Shown here: positions 16,196 to 25,219 of the stretch, piece by piece
How positions within the stretch are numbered: position 1 is the first letter of the stretch
How the letters are laid out: each line of letters starts with the position of its first letter
NCBI RefSeq assembly: GCF_014836595.1
Contig: NZ_JACSQO010000009.1
Coordinates: 1-64,000, forward strand
Direction of reading: 5' to 3'
Length of the DNA stretch: 64,000 bases
From: Psychrobacillus faecigallinarum
GTDB lineage: Bacteria; Bacillota; Bacilli; Bacillales_A; Planococcaceae
Notes under the pieces: model-generated
Databases searched by the model: none
The model's input: the letters and a program-made list of their open reading frames with translations, nothing else
Told to the model about the DNA's origin: nothing
Program-made: the position numbers and the translations under genes

Positions 16196-17533
16196 TTATT
16201 GTTTTCCACTAGGTAATATTTTATTCAATATAATTGCAAGAAGTGATGCAACTGCAATTGGAGAACTGAACATGTATTGCATAGTAGAGGGTAATGAATA
16301 TAGAAATTCATCAGGAATAAGTGTTAAAGCTAAAGTCACAATCATTGGGATGGCAACTACATACATTTCTTTTTCACCAAAAGAAATATTGCGTATTACC
16401 TGTAAACCATTTATAGCAATAATTCCACATATAATTATAAACACGCCACCAATTACTGCAGAAGGAATAGATGCTATTAAAGCAGCGAGCTTGCTAGAAA
16501 ATCCAAATAAAACGAACCAAAAACCTACAGCAACAAATACTCGACGACTTGCAATTCCAGTGATAGAAATGACGCCTGCATTTGTTGAATAACCAGTTAC
16601 TGGTGTAGAACCTAACAAGGATGCTACGAAACAGCCAAGACCTTCTCCGATAACACCTTTGTTTATTTGGTTATCTGTTAAGGGCTCATCGATTACATTA
16701 CTGATAGCAAACCATGTTCCAGTAGTTTCAGCCATCAATACAATATATATAATAATCATTGTTATAATAGCAGAAAGGTTGAAGGAAAAACCGAAATCTA
16801 CAAAAGGTATTTGCGGTAAGCTAAACCAGCTGGCTTGGCTAACAGCTGACAAATCCAAAACGCCCATAGCATTTGCTGCCAAGCATCCAACTGCTAATGC
16901 AATAATAACGGAAGTGATTTTAAAAATCCTTCCCTTATTTTGTAATAATGAGCTAAGCATAACGCAAAGGATTAAAACAGATGCCGTAATAATTGCCAAA
17001 AAGACATTTTGATTGACGGTAGCTCCAGCCCCGTTGTATATATTATCATTAATCGCTACGGGCATAAGGGAAAGACCGACAACGAATATGATCGTACCAC
17101 CTACTAATGGAGGAATGAATATCTTCACAATTTTGTTGAATAGCCCTGTAAAGCCTAAAAGTATAACTAATGCAGCACCGATTAAACTTGCCCCTAAAAC
17201 AGAGCTCCATCCAAGTGAACCACTACCACTCGCTGCGTAAATCCCAACGATGGCTCCTAGAGGAACATAAGAAGGCCCTTGAGCGATTGGTAGCTTCATA
17301 CAAAAAGATGTTTGGATAATGGTCGCAATTCCTGCTGCTATAAAGGTAGATTGGATTAAAGCAGTTGACTGGTCAGAGGATAATCCGATTAATAATGCAA
17401 CAAGGAATGGAACTACATAAATATCCATTGCCAACACATGCTGTAATCCTAGTAATGTAGATTGTCCAAAAGATACTTTTTCATCAGGTAATACGGTTAG
17501 TCGTTGTGCGTTATTGTCTTCTTTTAAATTCAC
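16196..17533 (-). CDS. NCS2 family nucleobase permease (xanthine/uracil type)
   Basis: About 445 residues and 12-14 membrane segments of the UraA/PbuX/UapA family, which import purines or pyrimidines with protons. Diagnostic segments are the QHVLAMDIYVVPFLV helix near the start, PIAQGPSYVPLGA, and STPVTGYSTNAGVISITGIASR near residue 300. GTG 17533 is chosen because GGAGGG lies seven bases upstream; the longer TTG start would place that site inside the coding region. It lies 30 bases downstream of a guanine deaminase gene, so guanine or xanthine import is the likely job. Confidence 0.9.
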   Translation of the reverse strand: MNLKEDNNAQRLTVLPDEKVSFGQSTLLGLQHVLAMDIYVVPFLVALLIGLSSDQSTALIQSTFIAAGIATIIQTSFCMKLPIAQGPSYVPLGAIVGIYAASGSGSLGWSSVLGASLIGAALVILLGFTGLFNKIVKIFIPPLVGGTIIFVVGLSLMPVAINDNIYNGAGATVNQNVFLAIITASVLILCVMLSSLLQNKGRIFKITSVIIALAVGCLAANAMGVLDLSAVSQASWFSLPQIPFVDFGFSFNLSAIITMIIIYIVLMAETTGTWFAISNVIDEPLTDNQINKGVIGEGLGCFVASLLGSTPVTGYSTNAGVISITGIASRRVFVAVGFWFVLFGFSSKLAALIASIPSAVIGGVFIIICGIIAINGLQVIRNISFGEKEMYVVAIPMIVTLALTLIPDEFLYSLPSTMQYMFSSPIAVASLLAIILNKILPSGKQ

Positions 17534-17563
17534 TGGAAAACCCTCCAAATATTTTTGAGATTA

Positions 17564-18931
17564 CTATTTTCGAGAATGTACCTTTTCGCCTTGTACCCAT
17601 ACTTCTTGAATGTTTTCTGGACGGACAAGGTACATTATTTTTTGGAAGATATCTTCTAGACTCTCTTTTTCTTCAAATAGAGGAAGCTTTGCTGTCGGAA
17701 GCTTTGTATCTATAATTTGAATATCCCATGTATATTTTTCTTGAATACGCCCTATTGGAAGACTTAAGCTTTCGCCACCTCCGGCCGTGGCAAGGTAAAA
17801 TGCTTCATTAATAGTAATACGTGAGTTTGGAACACCACGTTTTGTTGACGGAAGGTTTTTGTCCACTCCATCCTCTAGCATTCTAGAAGAAATTACTGCC
17901 TGACGAGCATTATCGAATAGGCTAGGAGAAAAGCCTCCCGAAATATCAGAGCCCAATCCAATTTCTACTTTCTTAGAATGTAGATGTGCTATAGGTATAA
18001 CACTGTTTGCAAAATAGGCATTGGATACAGGGCAATGTGCTACCGCGGTACCAGTTTGTGCAAAAAGATCAGCATCAGCATCATCAAGAAAATTACAATG
18101 TGCCACAACCGATTTCTCGGTTAAAAGACCAAAATCACGTAAGGCATATGCGTCATTTTTTTGAAAACGATCCTGAACATAGCCATGCTCCCAGTCACTT
18201 TCACTGCAATGCGATTGAATATGAGTATCATATTTTACTGCTAATTCTCCTAAGCCCTTTAAAGCTTCATTTGTACAGCTTGGTATAAAACGAGGCGTCA
18301 CGACTGGATACACTCCTTGTTTTGTTTTCTCTCCTAACTCCTTAACGGCTATGATAAATTCCTCTGTATCTGTTAGGGCAGTTAGGGTATTAACATCACG
18401 ATAATAATTAGGAGTCTGATCTGGATTGTCCATGACAACTTTTCCAACTAAGCCACGCTGTCCTTTTTGAGCACAAATTTCTGCCAATAAAATACTTGCT
18501 TCCTTGTGTACTGTAGCGAAATATAAAGCGGTTGTTGTACCGTTCGCTAATAAGGTATGTACCACTTCCTCATACACATTTTTAGCAAAATTCAAATCTG
18601 CAAACTTGGATTCGATCGGAAACGTATAGCTGTTTAACCAATCATATAAAGGGAGGTCTAATGCAGTTCCTGCCTGTGCCCATTGTGGAGCATGAACATG
18701 AAGATCAACAAACCCAGGTAGAATATATTGTCCTTCTTCTAGACGATGAAAATTTTCTTTATGTAGATAAGTATCTAATATGGCTTGATATTCAGGATTT
18801 GCAGGAGATACTATCCGTTCAATTAACCCTTCTCCATTTATACAAAACAGATTGTCTTTAAGAATTTTTACTTCCTTTGGTGTGCTGCTAGTAAAAGCTG
18901 TACCTTGGAAAACCATCGAATAATTTAACAT
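17564..18931 (-). CDS. Guanine deaminase (amidohydrolase type)
   Basis: Converts guanine to xanthine and ammonia. About 455 residues of the metal-dependent amidohydrolase superfamily: PGFVDLHVHAPQ (zinc HxH), QSHCSESDWEH, VAHCNFLDD and GLGSDISGGFS (late metal Asp) are the family signatures, and HAPQ with a downstream YTFPIESKF resembles guanine deaminases. This differs from the small cytidine-deaminase-like GuaD of B. subtilis. ATG 18931 is preferred over GTG 18940 because AAGGTGG lies five bases upstream. First gene of an operon with the purine permease. Confidence 0.87.
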   Translation of the reverse strand: MLNYSMVFQGTAFTSSTPKEVKILKDNLFCINGEGLIERIVSPANPEYQAILDTYLHKENFHRLEEGQYILPGFVDLHVHAPQWAQAGTALDLPLYDWLNSYTFPIESKFADLNFAKNVYEEVVHTLLANGTTTALYFATVHKEASILLAEICAQKGQRGLVGKVVMDNPDQTPNYYRDVNTLTALTDTEEFIIAVKELGEKTKQGVYPVVTPRFIPSCTNEALKGLGELAVKYDTHIQSHCSESDWEHGYVQDRFQKNDAYALRDFGLLTEKSVVAHCNFLDDADADLFAQTGTAVAHCPVSNAYFANSVIPIAHLHSKKVEIGLGSDISGGFSPSLFDNARQAVISSRMLEDGVDKNLPSTKRGVPNSRITINEAFYLATAGGGESLSLPIGRIQEKYTWDIQIIDTKLPTAKLPLFEEKESLEDIFQKIMYLVRPENIQEVWVQGEKVHSRK

Positions 18932-18974
18932 ATAAACCACCTTAATGTTCGTGTTTTTTAATTTTTATAATCAT

Positions 18975-19003
18975 ATTATATTAGGGTATTAAGTAAATGT
19001 CTA
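18975..19003 (-). promoter_or_regulatory. Promoter of the guanine deaminase-permease operon
   Basis: On the minus strand TAGACA, 17 bases, TATAAT: a near-perfect sigma-A promoter about 40 bases before the ATG. CGAACATT (minus, 18944-18951) and CCGAAC (plus, 19010-19015) flank it and resemble half-sites of the PurR box, but their 60-bp spacing is unlike the usual 16-17 bp. The remaining gap up to 19194 shows no gene. Confidence 0.65.
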
Positions 19004-19194
19004 CACAAACCGAACGATGGCTATTGGGGTTTTTCTTTTGTGAGCAGATAGACGGCGATTCTGTTGGAAAATGAGATAGATAATCCAAAAAGAGGAAATC
19101 AATTAAACTTTAATCAGTGAAAGTGTAAAGATCTTGTTCGTTTATAAAGATGAATAAGGAAATATGAAGTTATTCAACTATATTTTTCTTAACT

Positions 19195-19229
19195 AAAAAA
19201 ACACCCAATTATTTCAATTGGATGTTTTT
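19195..19229 (-). terminator. Terminator of the pseudouridine synthase gene
   Basis: Read on the minus strand, ACATCCAATT pairs with AATTGGGTGT and is followed by six T. Confidence 0.8.
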
Positions 19230-19261
19230 GTATGATAGTTAGTATATAAGAGGATAATCTT

Positions 19262-20110
19262 TTAGCGTTTATCCTCAGCAATAATCATTTGTCCTGTAAT
19301 AGGATGCTTGAACTGTACTTTGAATGCATGTAATTCATACGTTTTGGTAGGTGATTTTTTTGCTCCATATAAATCATCACCGACAATTGGATGTCCTAGA
19401 TGGGCTAAATGTACACGAATTTGATGAGTGCGACCCGTCTCTAAAATAGCATGAACCTTTGTAAATTGTTCATCTCTACCTACTACTTCATAGTGAGTGA
19501 TGGCTAATTGTCCAGAAGGAGATACACGTCTTCTAGTAGGATGATGACGATCAGTGCCTATTGCTGCACGAATCGTTCCATGATTGCTCTTCATCTGTCC
19601 TTCCACAATCGCTTCATAAGTACGTACAATTTCCTTTTGTTCGATCATTCGATCTAGCATCCCTTTAACGATTGGATTTTTTGCAACTACTACCAATCCT
19701 TTTGTACCTTCATCAATTCGATGAACATGCTCACCATATTGATGTCCCTTGCTTTGTAAATAGTGGCTAACAGTATTCATCAAAGTATGATTTTGTCCTT
19801 GTTCATTTGGATGTGTTGCAACCCCTCGTGGCTTTGAAACGATTAATATATAGTCGTCCTCATATGCTACATATAATGGTATTTGATCGGATGGGAGATA
19901 TTTAGAGGATTCTGCTTCCCATTTGAAATTTAAAACATTTCCCTTCTGTTGAGGTAATTTCCATTGTAAGAGTTCCCCATCTTGATCGGTTACTGCTTTT
20001 TGCATGCGTAACTCGTGAATAAGCTTCTTACCGAGTTTCCATTTAGTTTGAAGAAGCTGATCAATAGTCAAGCCGTCCTCTTGTACTGTATAAGTAAGTA
20101 TATGTTGCAT
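19262..20110 (-). CDS. RluA-family RNA pseudouridine synthase
   Basis: 282 residues: a short S4-like N-terminus (about 14-60) and the RluA catalytic domain. The catalytic Asp is D133 in HRIDEGTKGLVVVAKN, and the conserved GRTHQIRVHLAHLGHPIVGD follows near 225. It isomerises specific uridines in rRNA or tRNA; the exact site is unknown. Position next to the yhcX-pgcA-yhcYZ block matches B. subtilis yhcT, a plausible ortholog. Monocistronic. Confidence 0.9.
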   Translation of the reverse strand: MQHILTYTVQEDGLTIDQLLQTKWKLGKKLIHELRMQKAVTDQDGELLQWKLPQQKGNVLNFKWEAESSKYLPSDQIPLYVAYEDDYILIVSKPRGVATHPNEQGQNHTLMNTVSHYLQSKGHQYGEHVHRIDEGTKGLVVVAKNPIVKGMLDRMIEQKEIVRTYEAIVEGQMKSNHGTIRAAIGTDRHHPTRRRVSPSGQLAITHYEVVGRDEQFTKVHAILETGRTHQIRVHLAHLGHPIVGDDLYGAKKSPTKTYELHAFKVQFKHPITGQMIIAEDKR

Positions 20111-20124
20111 AATCTCTCTCCTTT

Positions 20125-20159
20125 AAAAAAGGTCATGCCAATTAGACATGACCTTTTTC
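20125..20159 (-). terminator. Terminator of the bdbC-thioredoxin operon
   Basis: AAAGGTCATG and CATGACCTTT form a 10-bp stem with a nine-base loop and T residues at the 3' side on both strands. Confidence 0.85.
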
Positions 20160-20160
20160 T

Positions 20161-20631
20161 TTATTTTAATACAACTTGATCAAAGAATGCTTGAATATTT
20201 TCGTTTGGCTGAGCATTTGGCATACGAGCTACTTCTTTTCCATTTTCAAAATGAACTAAAGTAGGTGTACCTTCGATATTAAAATCATCCCAACCTTGTT
20301 CATACTCTAAAATATTGTATTTGAATATCTCAACATTATTTTCCTCAGCAAGTGGTGTTAATCTTGGTGTCATTTCCTTACAGTGTGAGCATTCTGGACT
20401 GAAGAAGTAGACCGTAAAGGTTTCACCCTTTTCAATCTTTTCATTTAGATCCTTTGGTAAAATAATGTTTTGATAGTTTGGATCATCGAGTAAGTCAATT
20501 GTAGATTGCTTTAGATTATCTGTCTCATAAGGATTGTCCTCTAAAGCATTTTTATTTTTTTGACTGTTTAAAACAAAAATTAGTACAAAAACTAATACTA
20601 TTACTCCACCGATAATGGCGATTTTCTTCAT
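20161..20631 (-). CDS. Membrane-anchored thioredoxin-fold thiol-disulfide oxidoreductase
   Basis: 156 residues: N-terminal anchor (about 3-21, IAIIGGVIVLVFVLIFVL) and an extracytoplasmic thioredoxin domain with the redox motif C81-S-H-C84 and the cis-proline loop GTPTLV. It lies one base downstream of the DsbB-like gene, which should reoxidise it. It probably takes the place of BdbA/BdbD in forming disulfides in exported proteins. The CSHC motif resembles the oxidant-type thioredoxins of Bacillus. GAAGGACAAGT-type ribosome sequence overlaps the upstream stop. Confidence 0.85.
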   Translation of the reverse strand: MKKIAIIGGVIVLVFVLIFVLNSQKNKNALEDNPYETDNLKQSTIDLLDDPNYQNIILPKDLNEKIEKGETFTVYFFSPECSHCKEMTPRLTPLAEENNVEIFKYNILEYEQGWDDFNIEGTPTLVHFENGKEVARMPNAQPNENIQAFFDQVVLK

Positions 20632-20632
20632 A

Positions 20633-21058
20633 TTACTTGTCCTCCTTGATACTCTTTAAAATAACTAAGCTACTAATTGCTATTAACAGAAACGCTACCA
20701 ATGCTAAAAACGGGATAGTGATGAAGCCGAATACATTTATATATTCCCCAGTACAAGGTACTCTTCCGCAAGCTGGAGCTACGTCTTGTAAAAAAGCCAA
20801 CTTTTGAAGACTATAATGGTAAATAGAAAAGCATAATCCTATTATAGAAAATGTAAGTGTAGTGGCGGCAATTTTAACATTTTTTTGTAAAATAGCTATA
20901 CCTAGTATAATCACTAGAGGATACATGAGAATCCTTTGATACCAGCATAACTCGCATGGCTCGTATTGTCGTATCTCAGAAAAATACAAGGAACCAAGTG
21001 TTGCAACAAAAGCTACAGACCACATGAATAACATAATATTTTCGATTTTCTTTGTCAT
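20633..21058 (-). CDS. bdbC: Disulfide oxidoreductase, DsbB/BdbC family
   Basis: Quinone-coupled membrane protein that reoxidises a thioredoxin-fold partner. 141 residues, four membrane helices, first redox pair C35/C38 (CELCWYQR, with the DsbB Arg) and second pair C97/C102 (CGRVPC), followed by GFITIPFLALVAF. All key residues are present. AAGGAGCATACT precedes the ATG. The next gene, one base after the stop, encodes the partner oxidase. Confidence 0.92.
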   Translation of the reverse strand: MTKKIENIMLFMWSVAFVATLGSLYFSEIRQYEPCELCWYQRILMYPLVIILGIAILQKNVKIAATTLTFSIIGLCFSIYHYSLQKLAFLQDVAPACGRVPCTGEYINVFGFITIPFLALVAFLLIAISSLVILKSIKEDK

Positions 21059-21187
21059 AGTATGCTCCTTTGAAATGCTTTGAACTCAAATTAAATTATA
21101 AGCGTTTGGAAAGGGCATGTAAAATATTTTATATGTGACACAAAGAGTTATATAATGAAACATAGCATTTAAAAGAGGAGCGGTAAA

Positions 21188-22729
21188 ATGTCGGAAGAAT
21201 TTGATTTGTCACAGTTTGAAAAAAGTATGATTATAAGAGAAATGACTTTCTCAGATATAGATTCTATATTAGAAATATCTAGTTTTTGTTTTCCAGGTAT
21301 GGAGCCATGGAAGGTTGAACATTTAAAAAGTCATTTAACCATTTTTCCAGAAGGGCAGTTAGTAGCCGAATTAGACGGTAAAGTCATTGGCTCCTGTTCA
21401 AGTCTTATTATAAATTTTGATGAGTACGATGATCGTCACTCTTGGTCTGATGTGACGGATGAGGGGTACATCACAAATCATAATCCCGACGGATACAATT
21501 TGTACGGTATTGAAGTAATGGTGCATCCTAATTATCGACGCATGAAAGTAGGGCAGAGACTATACGAAGGTAGAAAGGATATTGCTCGCCAATTCAATTT
21601 AAAATCTATCATAATTGGTGGCCGTATACCGTATTATCACAAGCATGCAGATGAAATGTCACCTAGAGAATACGTAACAGCCGTATCACGACATAAAATA
21701 TATGATCCAGTTTTAACATTCCAGCTTATGAATGGGTTTACGCTAATGCGTATTAATCCAAACTATTTACCAGATGATGTTGCTTCTGCTAAATATGCAA
21801 CTTTAATGGAATGGAATAATGTCGATTATATTCCTCTGTCTAAGCGTCACTTTAAGACGAGCTATCCAGTACGTATTTGCGCAGTTCAGTATATGATGCG
21901 GAAGATTAACTCTTTTGAGGAATTTGCTAACCAATGTGAATACTTTGTAGATGTTGCTTCTGATGCTCAATCTGACTTTGTTGTATTTCCGGAAATCTTT
22001 ACAACACAGCTAATGTCTTTTTTAGACGAACAGTCGCCTAGTCAAGCTGTACGTAAGTTAACAGAGTACACTCCTCAATATATGGAACTTTTCTCTGATC
22101 TTGCGGTAAGATATAACATTAATATTATTGCAGGATCTCATTTTGTTGAAGAAGAAAATGAGGAAATCTATAATATTGCATACTTATTCCACCGTGATGG
22201 ATCTATTGATAAGCAATATAAAATTCATATTACTCCTAACGAAAGAAAATGGTGGGGAATCAGTGCTGGAGATTCTGTTCAAGTATTTGATACAGACTGT
22301 GGGAAGATTGCAATTCAAATATGCTATGATATTGAATTTCCTGAACTTGCGAGAATTGCGACAGATATGGGAGCAAATATTATTTTCACTCCATTTTGTA
22401 CAGAAGATCGCCAGGGCTATTTAAGAGTACGATATTGTGCACAGGCGCGCGCTATTGAAAATCAAATCTATACAGTAATCTCTGGGACTGTAGGAAATTT
22501 ACCGCAAACAGAGAATATGGATATTCAGTATGCTCAATCAGCAATATTTGCACCTTCAGACTTTGAATTTGCTCGTGACGGCATTGTTGGGGAAACAGAG
22601 CCTAATGTGGAAATGGTTTTAATCGGAGACGTAGATTTAGAAATTTTAAGAAGACAGCGTCAAGACGGCACCGTGAAGCATTTAAAAGATCGTCGACATG
22701 ATGTATACAGTATAGATTATAAAAAATGA
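21188..22729 (+). CDS. yhcX: Bifunctional GNAT acetyltransferase / carbon-nitrogen hydrolase
   Basis: 513 residues, the same length as B. subtilis YhcX. Residues about 14-210 form a GNAT domain (GIEVMVHPNYRRMKVGQRLYE is its acetyl-CoA loop; quoted in full it runs 107-127). Residues about 226-500 form a nitrilase-type amidase with the E-K-C triad: E269 in FPEIF, K345 in YKIHITP and C379 in QICYDIEFPE. Substrate unknown. AGAGGAGCG precedes the ATG. The pgcA gene follows after 18 bases, so they are likely cotranscribed. Confidence 0.92.
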   Translation: MSEEFDLSQFEKSMIIREMTFSDIDSILEISSFCFPGMEPWKVEHLKSHLTIFPEGQLVAELDGKVIGSCSSLIINFDEYDDRHSWSDVTDEGYITNHNPDGYNLYGIEVMVHPNYRRMKVGQRLYEGRKDIARQFNLKSIIIGGRIPYYHKHADEMSPREYVTAVSRHKIYDPVLTFQLMNGFTLMRINPNYLPDDVASAKYATLMEWNNVDYIPLSKRHFKTSYPVRICAVQYMMRKINSFEEFANQCEYFVDVASDAQSDFVVFPEIFTTQLMSFLDEQSPSQAVRKLTEYTPQYMELFSDLAVRYNINIIAGSHFVEEENEEIYNIAYLFHRDGSIDKQYKIHITPNERKWWGISAGDSVQVFDTDCGKIAIQICYDIEFPELARIATDMGANIIFTPFCTEDRQGYLRVRYCAQARAIENQIYTVISGTVGNLPQTENMDIQYAQSAIFAPSDFEFARDGIVGETEPNVEMVLIGDVDLEILRRQRQDGTVKHLKDRRHDVYSIDYKK

Positions 22730-22747
22730 TGGATGGAGCAGAGATAT

Positions 22748-24466
22748 ATGTCCTATAAAAAACTCTTCGAGCAGTGGAATAATGTAAATGAAATGGAAGC
22801 TGTATGGAAGGATGACCTCAAGCTTTTAGCAAATGATGAAAAAAGACAAGAGGATGCTTTTTATCGTGATTTAGAATTTGGTACTGGTGGAATGAGGGGA
22901 GAAATAGGAGCTGGAACGAACCGTATAAATAATTATACGGTTCGCAAGGCTACTACTGGTTTAGTGGAATACATAAAAGTGGCTGGGACAGAGGCAATGA
23001 ATCGCGGTGTAGTGATTGCCTATGACAGTCGAAGATTTTCACCCGAATTTGCCAAGGAAGCAGCTCGAACACTAGCTGCTGGAGGGGTAAAGGCCTATGT
23101 ATATACGGAGCCTAGAACAACCCCGCAGCTATCTTTTTCGGTTAGAGAGCTAAATGCCTATATGGGAATTGTAATTACAGCGAGTCATAATCCACCAGAA
23201 TATAACGGTTACAAGGTATATGGACAAGACGGTGCACAATTAAATTTATTGGATGCAGATTCGGTAATAGAATATGTAAAAAAAGCAGGAGATGCACTAT
23301 CTATTAAAAATGATGAAGTCAATGAGGAGCTCATCGTTTATTTAGACGAAAGCATAGATGCTTCTTACATAGATGCTCTAAAAACTGTCCAAGAGAATTC
23401 AACTCTTGCTCAAAAAACAGATTTAAAGGTAGTCTTTACTCCCTTACATGGTGCTTCTGGGGAGACAGTCCAGCGAATTTTAAGCGAAGCAGGCTATCAG
23501 CATATCTTTTATGTGAATGAACAAATGGAACCAAATGGAGAATTTCCAACCGTTGTTTCTCCTAACCCGGAAGAGAAAAGTGCATTTGAATATGCTATTC
23601 AATATGGTGAAAAGCATGGTGCAGATTTACTAATCGCTGTAGATCCTGACGGAGATAGAGTGGGAGCAGCGGTTAAGGCTGATAGTGGCTATAAGCTTCT
23701 AACAGGCAACCAAACCGGTGCTATCTTAATAGAATACTTATTGATGATGCGCAAGGAAAAAGGGACGATGCCTGCAAACGGTCGAGTGCTTAAAACGATA
23801 GTTACATCCGATTTAGGCAGAGTAATCGCTGAGTACTACGGAGCAAGTACAGAGGACGTGTTAACTGGCTTCAAATTTATCGGAGAGAAAATTAAAAACT
23901 ATGAGGAAACGAAGGAATTTGAATTTCTATTTGGCTATGAAGAGAGCTATGGCTATTTAGTGAAGGACTTCGCACGAGACAAGGATGCTGTACAAAGTGT
24001 ATTGGTATTAGTTGAAGCAGCTGCCTACTATAAACAGCAAGGGCTGACATTAGTAGATGTCTTAAACAATCTTTATGAAAGACATGGCTATTATCTAGAA
24101 GGCTTAGTGTCAGTTACAAAAAAAGGGGTAAGCGGTGCAAAGGCAATTGCTAATCTACTGGAGCAAATAAGAGTGAACCCTATAAAGGAAATTGCAGGTA
24201 TAGAGGTGTTGTCTCAAGAAGATTATTTATCATCTATAAGAACATTTACAGACGGCAGAGAGCAAGAACAGATTTTATTGCCATCTTCTAATGTGTTGAA
24301 ATACTTTTTGGCGGATGGTTCCTGGGTTTGTGTACGACCTAGCGGTACTGAGCCTAAAGTAAAATATTATTTTGGGGTAATAAGTGAATCTGCAGAGGAA
24401 AGTAAGCAAAAGCTTGAAGCGATTAAAGAATCATTTTCGAGTAATTTAAATCAATATTTAGAGTAG
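22748..24466 (+). CDS. pgcA: Alpha-phosphoglucomutase
   Basis: Interconverts glucose 1- and 6-phosphate, feeding UDP-glucose for teichoic acid and glycolipid synthesis. 572 residues with the phosphoserine loop TASHNPPEYNGYK (S146), the metal loop DPDGDR (299-304) and the phosphate-binding RPSGTEPKVKYY near the C-terminus. ATG 22748 (MSYKKLFEQW) is chosen: GGATGGAG lies nine bases upstream and the N-terminus then matches the family; the in-frame ATG 22733 has no ribosome site. Confidence 0.93.
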   Translation: MSYKKLFEQWNNVNEMEAVWKDDLKLLANDEKRQEDAFYRDLEFGTGGMRGEIGAGTNRINNYTVRKATTGLVEYIKVAGTEAMNRGVVIAYDSRRFSPEFAKEAARTLAAGGVKAYVYTEPRTTPQLSFSVRELNAYMGIVITASHNPPEYNGYKVYGQDGAQLNLLDADSVIEYVKKAGDALSIKNDEVNEELIVYLDESIDASYIDALKTVQENSTLAQKTDLKVVFTPLHGASGETVQRILSEAGYQHIFYVNEQMEPNGEFPTVVSPNPEEKSAFEYAIQYGEKHGADLLIAVDPDGDRVGAAVKADSGYKLLTGNQTGAILIEYLLMMRKEKGTMPANGRVLKTIVTSDLGRVIAEYYGASTEDVLTGFKFIGEKIKNYEETKEFEFLFGYEESYGYLVKDFARDKDAVQSVLVLVEAAAYYKQQGLTLVDVLNNLYERHGYYLEGLVSVTKKGVSGAKAIANLLEQIRVNPIKEIAGIEVLSQEDYLSSIRTFTDGREQEQILLPSSNVLKYFLADGSWVCVRPSGTEPKVKYYFGVISESAEESKQKLEAIKESFSSNLNQYLE

Positions 24467-24470
24467 AGAC

Positions 24471-24505
24471 AAGGCGCTGAATTATTTTATTCAGTGCCTT
24501 TTTTT
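24471..24505 (+). terminator. Terminator of yhcX-pgcA
   Basis: AAGGCGCTGAA pairs with TTCAGTGCCTT (one G:T) with an eight-base loop, followed by T residues. Confidence 0.87.
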
Positions 24506-24550
24506 AGCAAATAATTATATATTTACATGAAAGTCATGCACTTTAGATGG

Positions 24551-24680
24551 TTGATTTACGCTCTTGGCGGGCGCTTTCCGTGGGGTGAGCGATAAGCCAT
24601 CACCGTCGCTTGCGCGTCGTTTGTGATGGCTTATCTGTCTCGCTCATCCCTCAGGAGCAGCAGCCTGCCGCTCCAATCAT
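24551..24680. repeat. Large Bacillales intergenic repeat, copy R1
   Basis: About 130 bp containing CGCTTTCCGTGGGG, GAGCGATAAGCCATCACCGTCG (opening shown in part), a long self-complementary core (GATAAGCCATCAC with GTGATGGCTTATC) and GCAGCCTGCCGCT. It is about 75% identical to R2 at 24785-24917. The core can fold into a 13-bp stem. The surrounding gap 24506-25219 holds no gene. Confidence 0.85.
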
Positions 24681-24784
24681 AAGTTTTGTAGTAAAGAGAA
24701 AGGCATATAGATAAAACTAACTCAATTATTTAAAGCTATTAATAAAATACTTTTCACTTTGATTATTTGATTAACAAGTGATGG

Positions 24785-24917
24785 CTGATTTCCGCTCTCG
24801 GCGGACGCTTTCCGTGGGGGGAGCGATAAGCCATCGCCGTCGCTTGCGCGTTGTTTTGTGATGTCTTATCTGGTCTCACTCGTCCCACCGGAGTCGCCGC
24901 CTGCCGCTTCTATCAAA
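24785..24917. repeat. Large Bacillales intergenic repeat, copy R2
   Basis: Second copy 105 bp after R1 in the same orientation, with CGCTTTCCGTGGGG, CGATAAGCCATCGCCGTCG (opening 19 bases), CTTGCGCG, and GGAGTCGCCGCCTGCCGCT at its end. Its core palindrome is less perfect than in R1. Confidence 0.85.
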
Positions 24918-25219
24918 TGTTAAGTAGTTAATGAGAAAGTCATTAGGAGATGAATTTAACTCCAGAATTTATCTTTTTAAAAGATATTAAGGCTACAGGT
25001 AGATTTTTCATAGAATAGATTGTTATATTTGCCAAACGAAATATTATCTTCTCCGACCTGTTTAGTATTCTGCTTATGTCTTACCAGTTGCTTGTTGGGA
25101 GGAATAGTTGCTCGCTCTATTCTTATTTTCAGTCAAAAGTATGATGCTTCTATTATTTATAGGTAGACCTTTTCCATGATAAGATGAATATAACAGGTAG
25201 GTTAGATGGAGGAATTGAA

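Noticed and set aside
16113..17240. Long + strand ORFs opposite the purine permease
   Set aside because: They are antisense shadows of a clear membrane transporter and have no starts with ribosome sites.
24551..24917. Riboswitch or small RNA genes in the R1/R2 region
   Set aside because: The conserved text and duplication fit a repeated intergenic element; no known riboswitch core was recognised.
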